A stretch of 64,000 nucleotides of DNA, taken from assembly GCA_013397695.1 (NCBI GenBank), contig VYZI01000108.1, forward strand, positions 1,068,303 to 1,132,302. The letters run 5' to 3'. Below, piece after piece: positions 13,398-25,022 of this stretch (position 1 is the first letter of the stretch; each line of letters starts with the position of its first letter). The position numbers and the translations under genes are program-made. The stretch comes from Centropus unirufus. Its lineage: Eukaryota > Chordata > Aves > Cuculiformes > Centropidae. The notes beneath the pieces are model-generated. The model had not been told where the DNA came from. It searched no databases and worked only from the letters and a program-made list of their open reading frames with translations.

Positions 13398-16300
13398 CAT
13401 AGCTACTCCTCTTAGCAGTTGGGAATAGCTGAAGAAAATACCTGAAACTAATTCCCACAGCAACTGGGGGGTTAGCAGTGTATTAAACAGAAGATGTTTG
13501 CTGTTCTGAATGCAGTTAATGCTTCTGCGCTGCATGTGAAATTTTACTTTGTCTCACAGTGGAGTCTTTCTAAAACTGAGAGTCTCAGTGCAAAAGTGCA
13601 TTAAAACCACTGTTGCTCTGTATAACATGTGATCTTCAGAAATATTTTTCCTTTTTTTATTTAATTCTGGTTTAATAGCATCAAGAAAAGCTTTTTATTT
13701 TGAAACAATAAATGGAGGCATGAAGAAGTTCATAGAGGTACAAATGCTGGTATACTTTTTCAGGCAAATTTGTTATCAAAGTAAAAGTGAACAATGTCTG
13801 AGTAAAGCAGTAGAGCAGGATGAGTTTGCCCAAACAATTTGAGCCCTTTTAGAAAGGCATTGACTTGGTTTGCATTGTATCATCTTATGCCCCTGACATC
13901 CGAGTTTAATATCACTCACTCATCAGTACTGATTATGACCTGGTTGCCCCAGAAAATAATTGTAGCACTGAACTTTGTAAACACTTAGAGGGATGAAGAT
14001 TTTTTTTGAGGTAAGTCAATCCATTTTCCAGAGGCTCCAAGATCCAAAGAGTACATGGCAGCCTGGCCACCAAGGCTCAAAGTGGTATAACTTTTCTTTG
14101 TTTTACTTTTCTCTTTTGCTCTTTACATTTGTTGACATCTGTTGGTCTGTTTACTTGCTATTTAAGCTGTTCTTTGAACACAATATTTCATGGGCTTATA
14201 GACAATAGGTAGGTTTAGGATTGCAAGGACTGCCCACAAATTTAATAGAAAAATAAACTATTAAGACAGTGATATTTGGTCCTACTCTTTAAATTTTTTT
14301 ACGTTTACCTGTGGGTCACAACTAAATACTGGCAGCATGTACAGTGATGCCACTTTTCTTAGCTATTATAGTAGGCATTTATCATTAGATGTTTATAATA
14401 ATTTCTTCTTTGTGTAAATATTGTAGTAGTCATGGATTTTGTATCATTTGGCCTATCTACTAACGAATACCTGTTACATCAGGATTTTTTGACTGATGTA
14501 TTTAACTACAGAACGTATGTTCCTGATTTGACCCTTTCCCATCAGCCTTTCCTTCTTTGTATTCTAAAAATCATATCCAACATTCATGCAGCACTTCTGC
14601 CTTTGTTTGGAACAGGCAATACTTTTGTAGCTTGATAAGATCAGGCATTGGGGAAGGTGCAAGTATTAAAAGAAAACTATGGTCAAATTAAGTTTTGCTC
14701 TTTTTTTATTGAACTTGAAAGTCTATTATCAAGCAGATTCAGGTAGATGCAGTGGGCATAAATAAAGAAGGTGCAGGAATTTAAAAATCATTATCTGACT
14801 TCTATTTATTTAATTTTCCAACTCTAGAATGGCAGTTTGAAGCACTGATAAGATGACATTCCTGACCACTGAAGGTACTATTTTAGCTACTACCTAACTG
14901 TGAAGAACGGGAGAGTAGTAGAGCCAACATGCCTCAGCACTGACTGGTTAATGGATTTCTTGGGCCCCAACACTAGTCCTACAGACAGAGACTTTTTAAT
15001 ACAGGAAAAAAGCGGTTTGGAAAGAGGGAAAAAAGGTGAACAGGGTATTTTTTTCAGGAAGCAAGATGAGATTGGTGCTAATGCTGTCCTCATAATGGTT
15101 AGATTTCGGGAGGCAAACTAACTAGCTTATGCCAGCAGTAGGTTCAGCACCATAGTGCTGGACTGGTATAGCATGTCCTGTGGGATGGTCCATTCAACAT
15201 TGGCAAAACCCCCTAAACCACACCCTTAAATGCTATTTTCCTCTTTCTTTTAGCATAAATGAGCCTTGTTCTTTGTTCTTAATATGGACAGTGAATGGTT
15301 TGTATATTTAGCTGCTTATGTTAGGCCTGAGCTTGATTCAGTTTAATTACTGTTTTGTATAAGCTGATGCAGAGCTCTATTACTGTGTTGTGCTGATTGT
15401 CAAGTGATACTGGGTATAGAAGTCAGGGGAAGAATCAGCAATATTTTGTCTGAATAACAGCTTAATTAATCCTATTATGTAGCACCTTTGTCTTATCCCA
15501 CGGGGCACATGAAGAATTTAAACAGCGTCTCTAAGAGTGATGCAGAGAGAGTTCACACATGCATGATGACTACTGCTAGGATAGAGTGTGGCAACTATGT
15601 AATATCATATGTTACTAGTGCACAATAGTAGAAACTAATTTACTTGATAGAATCAGTAGCAAGGCTTGTTTTTCGTCAGGAGGTAGAATATGGCTACCTG
15701 GGTTAGTATTTGGCTAGTATACTGTAGTGAATGTGTAAATTATGGAGCAAAAATTACTGCTGGATATTCTGATGCCATTGATCAGACGTTCAATAACTCA
15801 ACTAAAAAGTGAGGTCTCCATCAGTACTGCATTTACTTCTGACAGGGCTTACTTTATAGTGTTTTTGCTGAGGGTAAAAGTGATCCCCTTCCTCTGGAGG
15901 AAATATGATAAAGCCTGGCATTCCTCTCTTTAGGGAATAGGGTTGTAGCCAATAGTTTGAGATGTGTTGCTGAACTTTCCTTAGGTTTCAGAAATTCTGT
16001 TATTTGATAGAAGCAACTCCTGTGTTTAATTTGGCTGAGAATGTGATAAGTACCAGAATTGGCAGGGCATAGTCCAGTGGTGGAGAAGGATGTTGAAAAG
16101 TTGTGGAACATCCAGGTACAAAGCCCTGTGAAGAAGGCGGATGCTGTAATTTGGGGACGAGCAATTCATCTTTGGTTAGAAACTCTGCTTTCCTGGCTGA
16201 GAGTGTTGGTGGAGCATCTCAATGTGAAAGGCCACTTGTGATGCCCGCTCCCTATGCCTGTCTTCCAACATAACCAGTTTCTTCATGAAGTGAAGGTCTT

Positions 16301-16520
16301 TGTGTATAATGGGAGTATATGACAATGTAATGTGACTTTTGGAAGGGTTACAGCAAGTTCTGAATGATACATGAAATGAGCAATCCCTGCTTGGAGCAGG
16401 AAAAACATGTACAGTGCTGGATGATACACTGCCAACAGTTCTAACAAGGGGCTCCTTCACAGATTTTCCACCTCAATCAGCAATGCAGTTGACATCCCCT
16501 GAGCAAAATCTCTCCTTTAC

Positions 16521-16532
16521 TTTTTTTTTTTT
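16521..16532 (+). repeat. T homopolymer run
   Basis: There are twelve consecutive T followed by TCTCC-type pyrimidines. It is a simple homopolymer with no associated feature seen. Confidence 0.6.
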
Positions 16533-19500
16533 CTCCTCGCTGTACAAGCAAAGAAAAAGTCTTCCGCTTTATAGCTTACCCACTGCCTAAAATATTCAAT
16601 AATATTTCTCTGCTTCCAGTTGTGACAGTCTCTACAGGCAAGCATCCTCATTCTGTGATTAATTTAGGCGTTCCGATACTTTTACTGTAAATTTATCTTC
16701 CATATACGAGGAGGGTGGGGAAGACAAATCTTATTCAGCAACCTAGTGATGTATAACATTTACTGGTCAAATCTGATACAAAAACTAGTGAAGAAGTAAA
16801 CAATAAGGCCAGGTGAAGAGTGACCACTTCATGTAATGCTTCTGTTCTGACAAAACAGGGATTTTTAAAATGGAGAAGCCCTAGCTAGTGTGTATTGGAA
16901 TGGAGAATGGCCAAAATTACAGTTTAGAAAGCAGTGCCTTGTAGAAGAACCTAGGTGGCATCATAGATAACTTCATTAACTTGAATTTTTGCTGCTGTTC
17001 TGTAGCAAAATAAGATCTGACGTTGTCCACAAATAAGAGACGCTTTAGCATCATTTGCAATCTTCCTCCTAGTGACACATCCTACAAGCTGGGTTATCAA
17101 ATGAATTAAAGATTAAAAAATACACATCAGGGTGAGCAGCTTTAATGGTTCAGAGCTTCAGCTCTTTTAAGAGCAGGCTAAGAGGCCATTGAAGAAGATG
17201 GCTGATAGCAGAGGCTTTTTCACGTGGCTGGCAGAAGCTAAAGTTCATCCAATTTGGTCTTAAAATAAGAAGCTGCTTTCTGACTGCGAGATCTGTTGGA
17301 CATAAGAGCATCCCTATGGGGGAGACACAGGTAGTTGTGATCCCTGCAGGCCTTTTGATAAGCCTGAGCTAGAGAGCTGTGCTCCTGTTCTAGCTTTGCT
17401 GGCCCCTTTCCTTTAGGGGAAAGCATTGCACTCAAAAGCCTATAGCTAGCAGCACCATGTTAAGACAATTAACAGACCTGGATGTCACAGCTCAGATTTT
17501 CAGCAAGCTGTTTAAAGATGATCACGGCAGATTTTAGCTCCTCCCTAGTGCAATGTGGGAAGATGCGTGTGATGTTTCTTTTCATTGTTATTAATTGCTT
17601 TCCTCCACATCATTAGAGATGGTTCAAAGCAGAAGATATCTTTGTAGGTGGTATAGAGAGTGCTTACAGGCTGTCTTAGTTGGTTTGTCCTGGAATTTTC
17701 TTTGGGTCAGGTTGGCAGGCTCTGTGGATCTTCCACCTCTTATAGCGTAGGGTGTGGTTTGTCTGCTAGGTTCATTTGTGTATATCTCACATGATTCCTT
17801 CTTTGCAATCGTAGGGCTACCTCAGGTTTTATTCATTCAGAGTGTTCTTGTAGTTAAAGTAACTAGATAGCCAATGAATCCCCATCTTGCTGTGTGGTGG
17901 TACTGTAGATGCATCGTTTGTATAGTGAATTTTCAATGATAGTGAAGTCAATGAGATATTCCCAAATTTGACACCTATTTCAAAAAGCAAAGAGTTTAGC
18001 CCATAAACCTGTCTACTTCAGCAAAATAATAAACCTTGCCTCTGAACATATAGGCTTTGCAGCCTCAGGGGCTCTGCGATATTAGTGACACAGAGTCTGA
18101 CCTGCTCTATATGCAGAAAACAATTTGTAAATATTTATCTATATAATATTATGGTATAATTTTAAGAAACTTTTGTTTCCCTGGAGCTAGAATTTTGCCA
18201 TAAAGGTATATGCAGGTGGGAAAAGACGTGTGCATGAAATGCTAAGTTGAAGTTCTTTTATTTATAGAGTGTGTAAAGAGCACAATAGAAACAGACATCA
18301 TATAAGCAGCAATGTTTGATCCTTGTCTTTTGCTTCCCAGTCAAAGAGACAGAGATCTGTATTTTTCATGAAATGGCCTTTGCAGGAATGCTGTAAGCAA
18401 TCAAGATTCGCCATGCGCATTTCAAGAGAAAACTGGCCACTTGCACATGTCTGGCTTAATCCCACAAAGCAGAAAACAGCAGCGATTGTGTGACTTCATT
18501 CAAATGATATCTGTTTTTCTACATCTTTCTTCTTTGCATCCCAAAGTAAAAACTTTAAAAATAATTGAAAAACAGAATACTGTATTTCTAAGCTGAGTTG
18601 TCCTTAAATATTTGAGTCATTTAGAGAACATTCACAATACCAGCAGCTCCAGGACACTTTAAAGAATATGTGTCAGCACAGAGATATTTGAAACAAAAAT
18701 TGTAAAGTTCTAAACGGAATTGGATGAACAAAACTGTCTCATGCAGAGATGAAATATAAATAAGTGCTTTAGGCTCACTCCATTAAAAATGTATGCATTT
18801 TTTTTTAAATGTTTTTCCTCTGTGATGGTTTCACTTCTGTGGAAGCCAGTGTTTGGTTGTGGGTTGTGTTTGTTATTTTTGCGTTCTTTTTCTTTTTTTT
18901 CCTCCAAGTGCATTGTCCTAGAATGTGCTTTTGCCACTCAGTAAACCCTTATTTCTACTAAATGTCTGTCCCTGTATTAAGCCCCCAAGGAACTGTACAA
19001 GCCAAAGACAGATGGAAACAATAGGCATTCCATGTTCAAATGTACAACCTACAGAAAGTTCATTTGTCAAAAGTCCGAGGAACATTTCCAAGGAGGCTGC
19101 TTCATAAACAACATCCACATGGGGCAGATCTGACTTCTGCTACTGCTTTTCATGCACATATTCCATAATAATGTAATAGGGTGTTTACTCTTCAATTAAT
19201 AGTTAAAGCAACATTTAGAGAAGCTTGTTCAAAATCCCAGCCTCAGTTCTTCCCTTCTTCCTCTCCCACCCTACTTTTAAAATTTCTTCATGTTTTATAT
19301 ACTCTGACTACATTCCTTCTATCTAGAGAAGCCTTATCCTAGCCCCTCCCTGTTTAAGACCAAAGCAGTCTCAGACTCTTGGAGTCTATTTTTGTACCTG
19401 TAGGAGTTTTTTTCCTTCATTAGTAAGCATGCAAACTCTACCATAGCACCAGTCTTTGAGATAACAATCATTAATGCTAGTATAGTAGTGTTGAAAGTTA

Positions 19501-20856
19501 ATCTGACCTTCTGACTTATGCCTGGAAGACAAAAGTTACTCTGGTTGGTACTGTCTGGTAAACAGTACACTTGCTTTTTAAAGCTCTAATTATGTATAGT
19601 AAATGTTTGCCTTCATTCCTTGGCTTTGTATTAATGGAATATTTTTCCTGTGATTAAGATGCAGGTTCTAAGAGTTGTGAAATCACCTTGGCTCCCACGG
19701 ACTTCAACACCTTCCCTGATCAGACCTTAGATAAATGGCAAGGAAAACAGGAAAGACTTTGTCATTATTTGAATGCTGTAGACATGATTCCAAGCTTGTT
19801 TCGGTGTAATCTAGAGCTGAGACCACCAGAGCTGAAGACCCATAAGCCAGGTACTCATAGCTCATGCATATTTGTGTGGGACACATGTTCTTTTACCAGG
19901 CCATGCCTGTGCACAGTTAACCCAAACACCTTCTGAATATATAGGCTGTCAAAATAGGCACCCAATTCACAGTGCTCTCATCATAAAAATGGAGGTAACT
20001 AGCTTCTGGATTAGGCTAATTGCATTTCAATTTGAATTGAGTTAGGACACCCAAATCCTATATCTGATGCTTAGCATCCCAGGCAGTAGTTTCTGGTGCC
20101 CAAGGAAGTTGAGTAAATGGTGTAATTGGAAAATTAGTCACCAACAAATGCAAGATTCGCTTTTAATCTGTAGGTAATCAATGACTGCATATTCCTCTTC
20201 ACAATTATAAATGTTGGAATAACTTGAAACCAGAGGTATATCACATACTTTTCTATCCATAATCTAGTGTTAAAAAGATACATAACAAATTCTTAGCCTC
20301 TGACTGGATTTCAAAAGCAGCATTTGTAAATAAGAGACTCAGAAGAGTGAAAAAAACCAGAGAAGAGTGAAAGCTACTCAATGACAGTTTATTATGTATC
20401 AAAGAAAATAATTTCCTCTCAAGTGACATCAAATTCATCTGATTGGGTAATTTCCCAGCTGGTGGATATCAGGCAGAACTCAGATCTCTCTGTTACCTGA
20501 GGTGCATGGAGGTGCAGGGATGTAAATGAGTGTGTTGGCAGCTTTGCGTAAGGTTTCTCCATTGGAAGTACTTGCCTTGGACTCTAAGGTCAACATTAAA
20601 TTTTAGACTGTTGTGACTGTGGAAGCTGTTAACTCTGCAAGGTTTGACTGATGCGAGAAGGGAAGTTACAATCTTCCCCCCTTCTTGTAATGTTGGGCAG
20701 GAGCACAGACTGGATCTGGTCTTAAAATGAATCTGGGCCTTCTCATGGCAGCTGCTAAGAGTGTTTATGGCTTATTAATGAGAGGAGTTTTTAATCCCCT
20801 AGACACAGGGCCAGTATGTTCCACCTACAAGAGGCTGACACGGTTGATGTATTTCA

Positions 20857-20873
20857 TTGCCCCCTGGTGGCGT
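20857..20873 (-). promoter_or_regulatory. Strong CTCF-type binding motif
   Basis: On the minus strand the bases read CCACCAGGGGGCAA, which agrees at 13 of 14 positions with the vertebrate CTCF core consensus CCASYAGRKGGCRS. Only the last base differs. CTCF is an 11-zinc-finger protein that anchors chromatin loops and insulators, and its motif orientation sets loop direction. This one points leftward in window coordinates. It is the best-scoring regulatory motif I noticed and stands in otherwise featureless AT-rich DNA. Occupancy cannot be judged from sequence. The C in the CG at 20871 is a possible methylation-sensitive position flanking the core. Confidence 0.6.
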
Positions 20874-21148
20874 GTCCACTAGAGTATAGGGGTATTGCTG
20901 TTACCAGTTGCAGGAGTATGTGCTGCATGTGAAAGAGAAGCAGGTAGTGCAGAAGTAAGAGAAAAATCGGGCAAATATTTGTTGGGGCCTTGTTTTGTTA
21001 GGACTGTTGTCTGCTGTTGCTTAATTTTATTATGAAAATTGTAAAACAAAAACGAAAATTAAGAGTCTGTTATCAATTGTCCCTGTGCAAATCCAGAGAC
21101 TCCTACTGGAGCCAGACTTACTATTCTGGATTTATACCTCTACAAAAG

Positions 21149-21166
21149 AAAAAAAAAAAAAAAAAA
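21149..21166 (+). repeat. A homopolymer (18 A)
   Basis: A run of eighteen A follows TACAAAAG. A retrocopy ending here is conceivable, but I recognise no parent sequence upstream and see no target-site duplication around it. Confidence 0.6.
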
Positions 21167-23563
21167 GAGTTGGAAAGTGGCTTGGAGAGACAGGAGAACC
21201 TTTAGCCTGCTTGACCATTAATCTGTGTAAGGTTATGAGTTTGCTCTTGCAGCACATGGAGCGCCTTTTAGAGCACAAAGAAAAAAAAATCTTAGTGAAA
21301 ATCCAAGAACATTTAGTACTCTATAGTTACTGAAGCCAAAATTCAAGTGTGCTGAAGCTAGAACCTTGTTAAGTTACTACTTATGTAATCAATTTGATCT
21401 CTGAGTCTGGGCACCTCATCTACCAGGTGCTTTAGCCTTAGATCTCTCCCAGCTCTAGACATGTTACATTGGATTTTAGCAGATGAGGTCAGCTACCTCT
21501 TTCAGTTGTGTTGGTGCTAGCATAAGTCTGCTGTCTGAGACGTGGAAGAATATGATTGTTCTAGTATAAGCAATCTACTAGAAAGCATTATGTTTCATTC
21601 TTGCTTGAAATTTTTCCTAGGAGACACTGTGAAAGGGGGTGACAACTTTGTAATCAGATGCTTTCATTTTTGTTTATGTTAGTTTGTTGACTTCAGTGAC
21701 TGTCGACATCTGTGTTAATGAATATTTGCATGACTGGTATTTTTATAGGTGGAGAAGTCATCCAATGTATCTAACAGTATGCTTCCAGGAATAGATCTTT
21801 ACAAGTCATGGCAAAAGCATGGTAGGAAGTGAGCCAGAGAAGCAACTCTTTTTCCATTTATGCTGGAGCAGTTTTGGCTCCACAAGGTCATCTGTTATCA
21901 CAAAGAAGTTCAGATCAAGGGAGCCAGTGGAAATCTCTGTGGATTATTTGCATCCCAGCTACTTTTGTTTGCATTTGTCATGGAATATATTAAAATCACC
22001 ATATTCAACAGTCCACACAGCATGTCAGCTTTGAGACAAGTACTCTGAAATGTGCTCGCAGATGATAAATTGCACACTATGTCAGCTACATCTTTGTCAT
22101 GAGATTCTATTTTCTATTTATAGTTGAAATGAAACACTTGAGAAAAATTCTAAACCAAAGCAATTTCACAGAAATCTCACAAGTTTTTCCTTGCTTGTGT
22201 ATCAGTGAAAAGACCTTCCTGTGCTATCTTTTTGCTCTGTGGGGCTCCAACAATCACCTTCTGAGATCAAAGTAGGACGCTCTCAAGATTGTGAAACTTA
22301 TAATGTGTCCATGTAATCTAGCTTGTGTGCCTTTGGAGTATGTTCCTTTTCAAATGTTGCAGGGAAAGAGCACCTTATCATACCACAGTGCAAATACATA
22401 CAAAGTTTGATACAGTTTTGGGGAATCAAAACCCATTATCTCCATAACAGAAGAGATTACTTAGTTACTTCTTTGGCTTGTTGTCCTAGTTTTGCTTGAG
22501 GCTGTCAGTGATGTCTGTGATGTACTTTTCAGTACTTTTTTTTCATTTGAAGATGACTTCCTTTTCACTTGTGCATCTTAAACACATAATCTATTGCAAC
22601 AGAGTTGTGGGTAGCAAAAACTAGAAAACTATACATGTTTGGAGAAAACACTAGGTATGCTTTGAAGCTAGAAATGCGGCAGTGTTCTTTCTCTGATTAT
22701 AGTAGTCTGCTTTAGAAAAATCAAGTCTGGATAGCAGTAATAATGTGTTCTGTCTGGAGATCTCCTGGGTCACGCTGGCCTAGACACCTCAGAACATTCT
22801 GAATGACACCCTGAATGATTGTTTAAGGTAAGTAAGCCTTGTGGTGGCTTACTACTGCCTTAGGCACCCAAGTCATCATGGGACACACAAAGAAAGTTTC
22901 TTACTTCAGAGATATGCATCCAAGCAAAGATCTAAAACTAATGATGGATGAAGTACACACATGAGAGAGGCACTGCTGTCTCATCATCATCCTCTGTATA
23001 GGTTTCAAACAAGAGATTGCTGGAGAAAGCGTTTACAACTGTCGACATGGTGAGCGGGGCATTTATCCAGGAGCGTTCAGATCTCTGGAAGCTACATCCT
23101 TGGAACAAGAGCAAGGTACACATTTCTTGCAGTTATGGAAGTGGTTTTCAATATGATTTCAATAGATGTGTTACACTTTCTGTGGCCTGAGTGGCTTTCT
23201 ACTACTCCTGGGCTTTGCAAAGTGTACTTTCTACCCAGCTTAGAAGTGTACATGCAGACATTAAGTGCAAAAGAACCATTGCAATATTGGGGTATGGCAC
23301 GGGAAAGGTTATTTACTGAAACTCACTTGGACTGGAAAAGTAATTAAGCATAGCTAGCAGCAGATTTTCAAGCAGTAAGCTAGCAACTTGTGTCCAGCCT
23401 TGCAAAATAGTTGCATCAACTGTCTTTGATAACATTTAAGGAGGAAGGGATCTTCAAAAACTACCCCAAAAGAAATTTTGATGTTAAGAAGAATACCAAA
23501 AAAAAGAGTATGAAATCCACTCTCCTTATCTGGAGGACAGCACCATAAAAACAGTTTTCTTCC

Positions 23564-23604
23564 CTGCCTCCTTTTTTCTTTTCTTTCTTCCCTTTTCTTC
23601 TCAG
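23564..23604 (+). repeat. Polypyrimidine tract ending in CAG
   Basis: About 40 bases are nearly pure C/T and end in TTCTCAG, which is the form of a strong 3' splice acceptor. The 100 or so bases after it give no recognisable coding exon, and no matching donor was identified. It is therefore either part of an untranslated or non-coding transcript, or simple low-complexity sequence. Confidence 0.4.
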
Positions 23605-24736
23605 TCATCTCTGGCTTTTGCCTTCTCTTCCTATTCAATGAACTTGTCCTATGAACTCTTTGACCAGATTTTGGATGACATTAGAAAGTGAACTTTCCTC
23701 TGCTGCAAGTTTGGTCTGCTCATACTGCCAGCTTTCTGCCAGTAATATGTTTAATCGGGCAGCTTCCTCCTCTGCTATTTGCCTGTCCTGTTTAACTAAA
23801 TCATTTATCTCAGAGCAGCCATAGTGTTTTGCTTAACTGGTGTTCTGGCAGAAGTTACTAAAGATCGCTGTCTGGATGCTGATGTGATATGCACTTGGGT
23901 TGGATACCTTTAACTTTTACTACACCGCTTTGTTGTTTGCTTATTTGTTTAAAATGCTTGGCGGTTACACTTGCAGTGATGAAAAAAAAAGTAACTACCT
24001 CCAGCTCCAAAACTGTTGTTGGGAGAGGATTGCTTACTTGAAAACAAGCAAGAAGACTTACAAATATTTGGACTGATTAATTCACCAGCTTTTCTTTGCA
24101 GAGCTCTTTTGTGGTATAAAGCTATTCACTGACCAAGAGGGTAAATCGTACATTATTTGCTGTTCTTTATCTTGTGTCAAACAAAAACCATTGCCTCCTA
24201 TAACAGTAACAGCTGAATATTTTCACTGCTTATGCAGTTTTCTCTCCTAGCTGCTAGATCATCAAAAATTCTAATCAACTCTGATCTAACATAAAGTACT
24301 ACATGGCATTCATCATCTGTTTTAGCCTTTAATGCATCATGCAGGTTTTAATCAAAGGTATGCAACCATTAGCAAAAAAGACAGACAAGAATTATGAAGG
24401 TGTCCTAAGCAGAGCTTTTAAGCCAACATCACAGGCAGCAGAGAAGTTCACCTCCCCATGTTTAGTACAAACACAGGAGAATAAGATGGGCCTTGTTTGA
24501 AATAATTGCAGGAGAGTACCACTGAGGTTTCAGGGCCATGACTTCTGTTGTTTTCTTTTCTTAGTAAGTGCTAAACATGTTTATTGATTTTATTGACTAT
24601 TGAAAACAAATCTTGGCACTGTTGTTTTGAGGTGTGTGGACTGCTGGATCATCTACCCAGTCTAGTGTACACCTGTATCTCCCAGTAATGTCAAAGGGAA
24701 CTGAAGGGATTGACACTGATTTGCAAAACTGAACCA

Positions 24737-25022
24737 CAGAATCACTAAGGCTGAAAAAGATCATTAAGATCCTTGAGTCCAACCATAAACTAGATAATAA
24801 TAAGTCCACCAGTAAACCATGTGCCTAAGTGTCATCCCTACATATCTTCTAAATACCTCCAGGGATGGTGACACAAATACTTCCCTGGGCAGTCTGTTCC
24901 AATGCTTGACAACCCTTTCAGTGAAGTAGTATTTTCTAATATCTAGCCTAAACCTCCCCTGGTGCATCTTGGGGCCATTTCTTCTGATTCTATTGCTTCT
25001 TACTCACGAGAAAATATCATTA
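24737..25022 (-). mobile_element. CR1 LINE fragment with ORF2 end and 3' UTR
   Basis: This is a minus-strand CR1 copy of about 285 bases. The plus strand begins with ACCACAGAATCACTAAGGCT and continues through the reverse complement of the CR1 tail. On the minus strand, 24967-24764 gives the ORF2 C-terminus in one open frame: HQGRFRLDIRKYYFTE, then RVVKHWNRLPREV, then SPSLEVFRR. These blocks are characteristic of the CR1 lineage with FRLDIRK...FFTERV wording. The remaining upstream part continues to about 25022 (the GGCCATTTCTTCTGATT region) and is then truncated. It carries no reverse-transcriptase core and is not functional. Confidence 0.92.

Larger units (their letters stand above)
7611..20856. 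other. Long non-coding stretch (about 13 kb), no gene seen
   Basis: No exon, RNA gene or dated transposon was recognised. Frames reach at most 98 codons (11816-12112) and show no known domain. Minor items are a pyrimidine tract at 8623-8663, a 16-base tandem at 13371-13397, a T-run at 16521-16532 and a cysteine- and acid-rich frame end at 11480-11583 (see findings). The stretch is typical of avian intergenic or intronic DNA. Very old repeats that can no longer be recognised by eye are likely present. Confidence 0.55.
20874..24736. other. Non-coding spacer with A-tract and acceptor-like tract
   Basis: No gene was recognised in this 3.9-kb stretch. It holds an 18-base A-tract near 21149 and a pyrimidine tract ending in TTCTCAG at 23604 (both listed separately). 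Frames do not exceed 94 codons, and the 94-codon one (minus, 23638-23354) is merely the antisense of the pyrimidine tract, giving a Lys/Arg/Glu-rich string. Confidence 0.55.

Noticed and set aside
20536..20550. U4 snRNA 5' end (AGCTTTGCG)
   Set aside because: Nine matching bases followed by unrelated sequence, so chance.
21149..21166. A18 as tail of a processed pseudogene
   Set aside because: No recognisable parent mRNA upstream and no target-site duplication seen.
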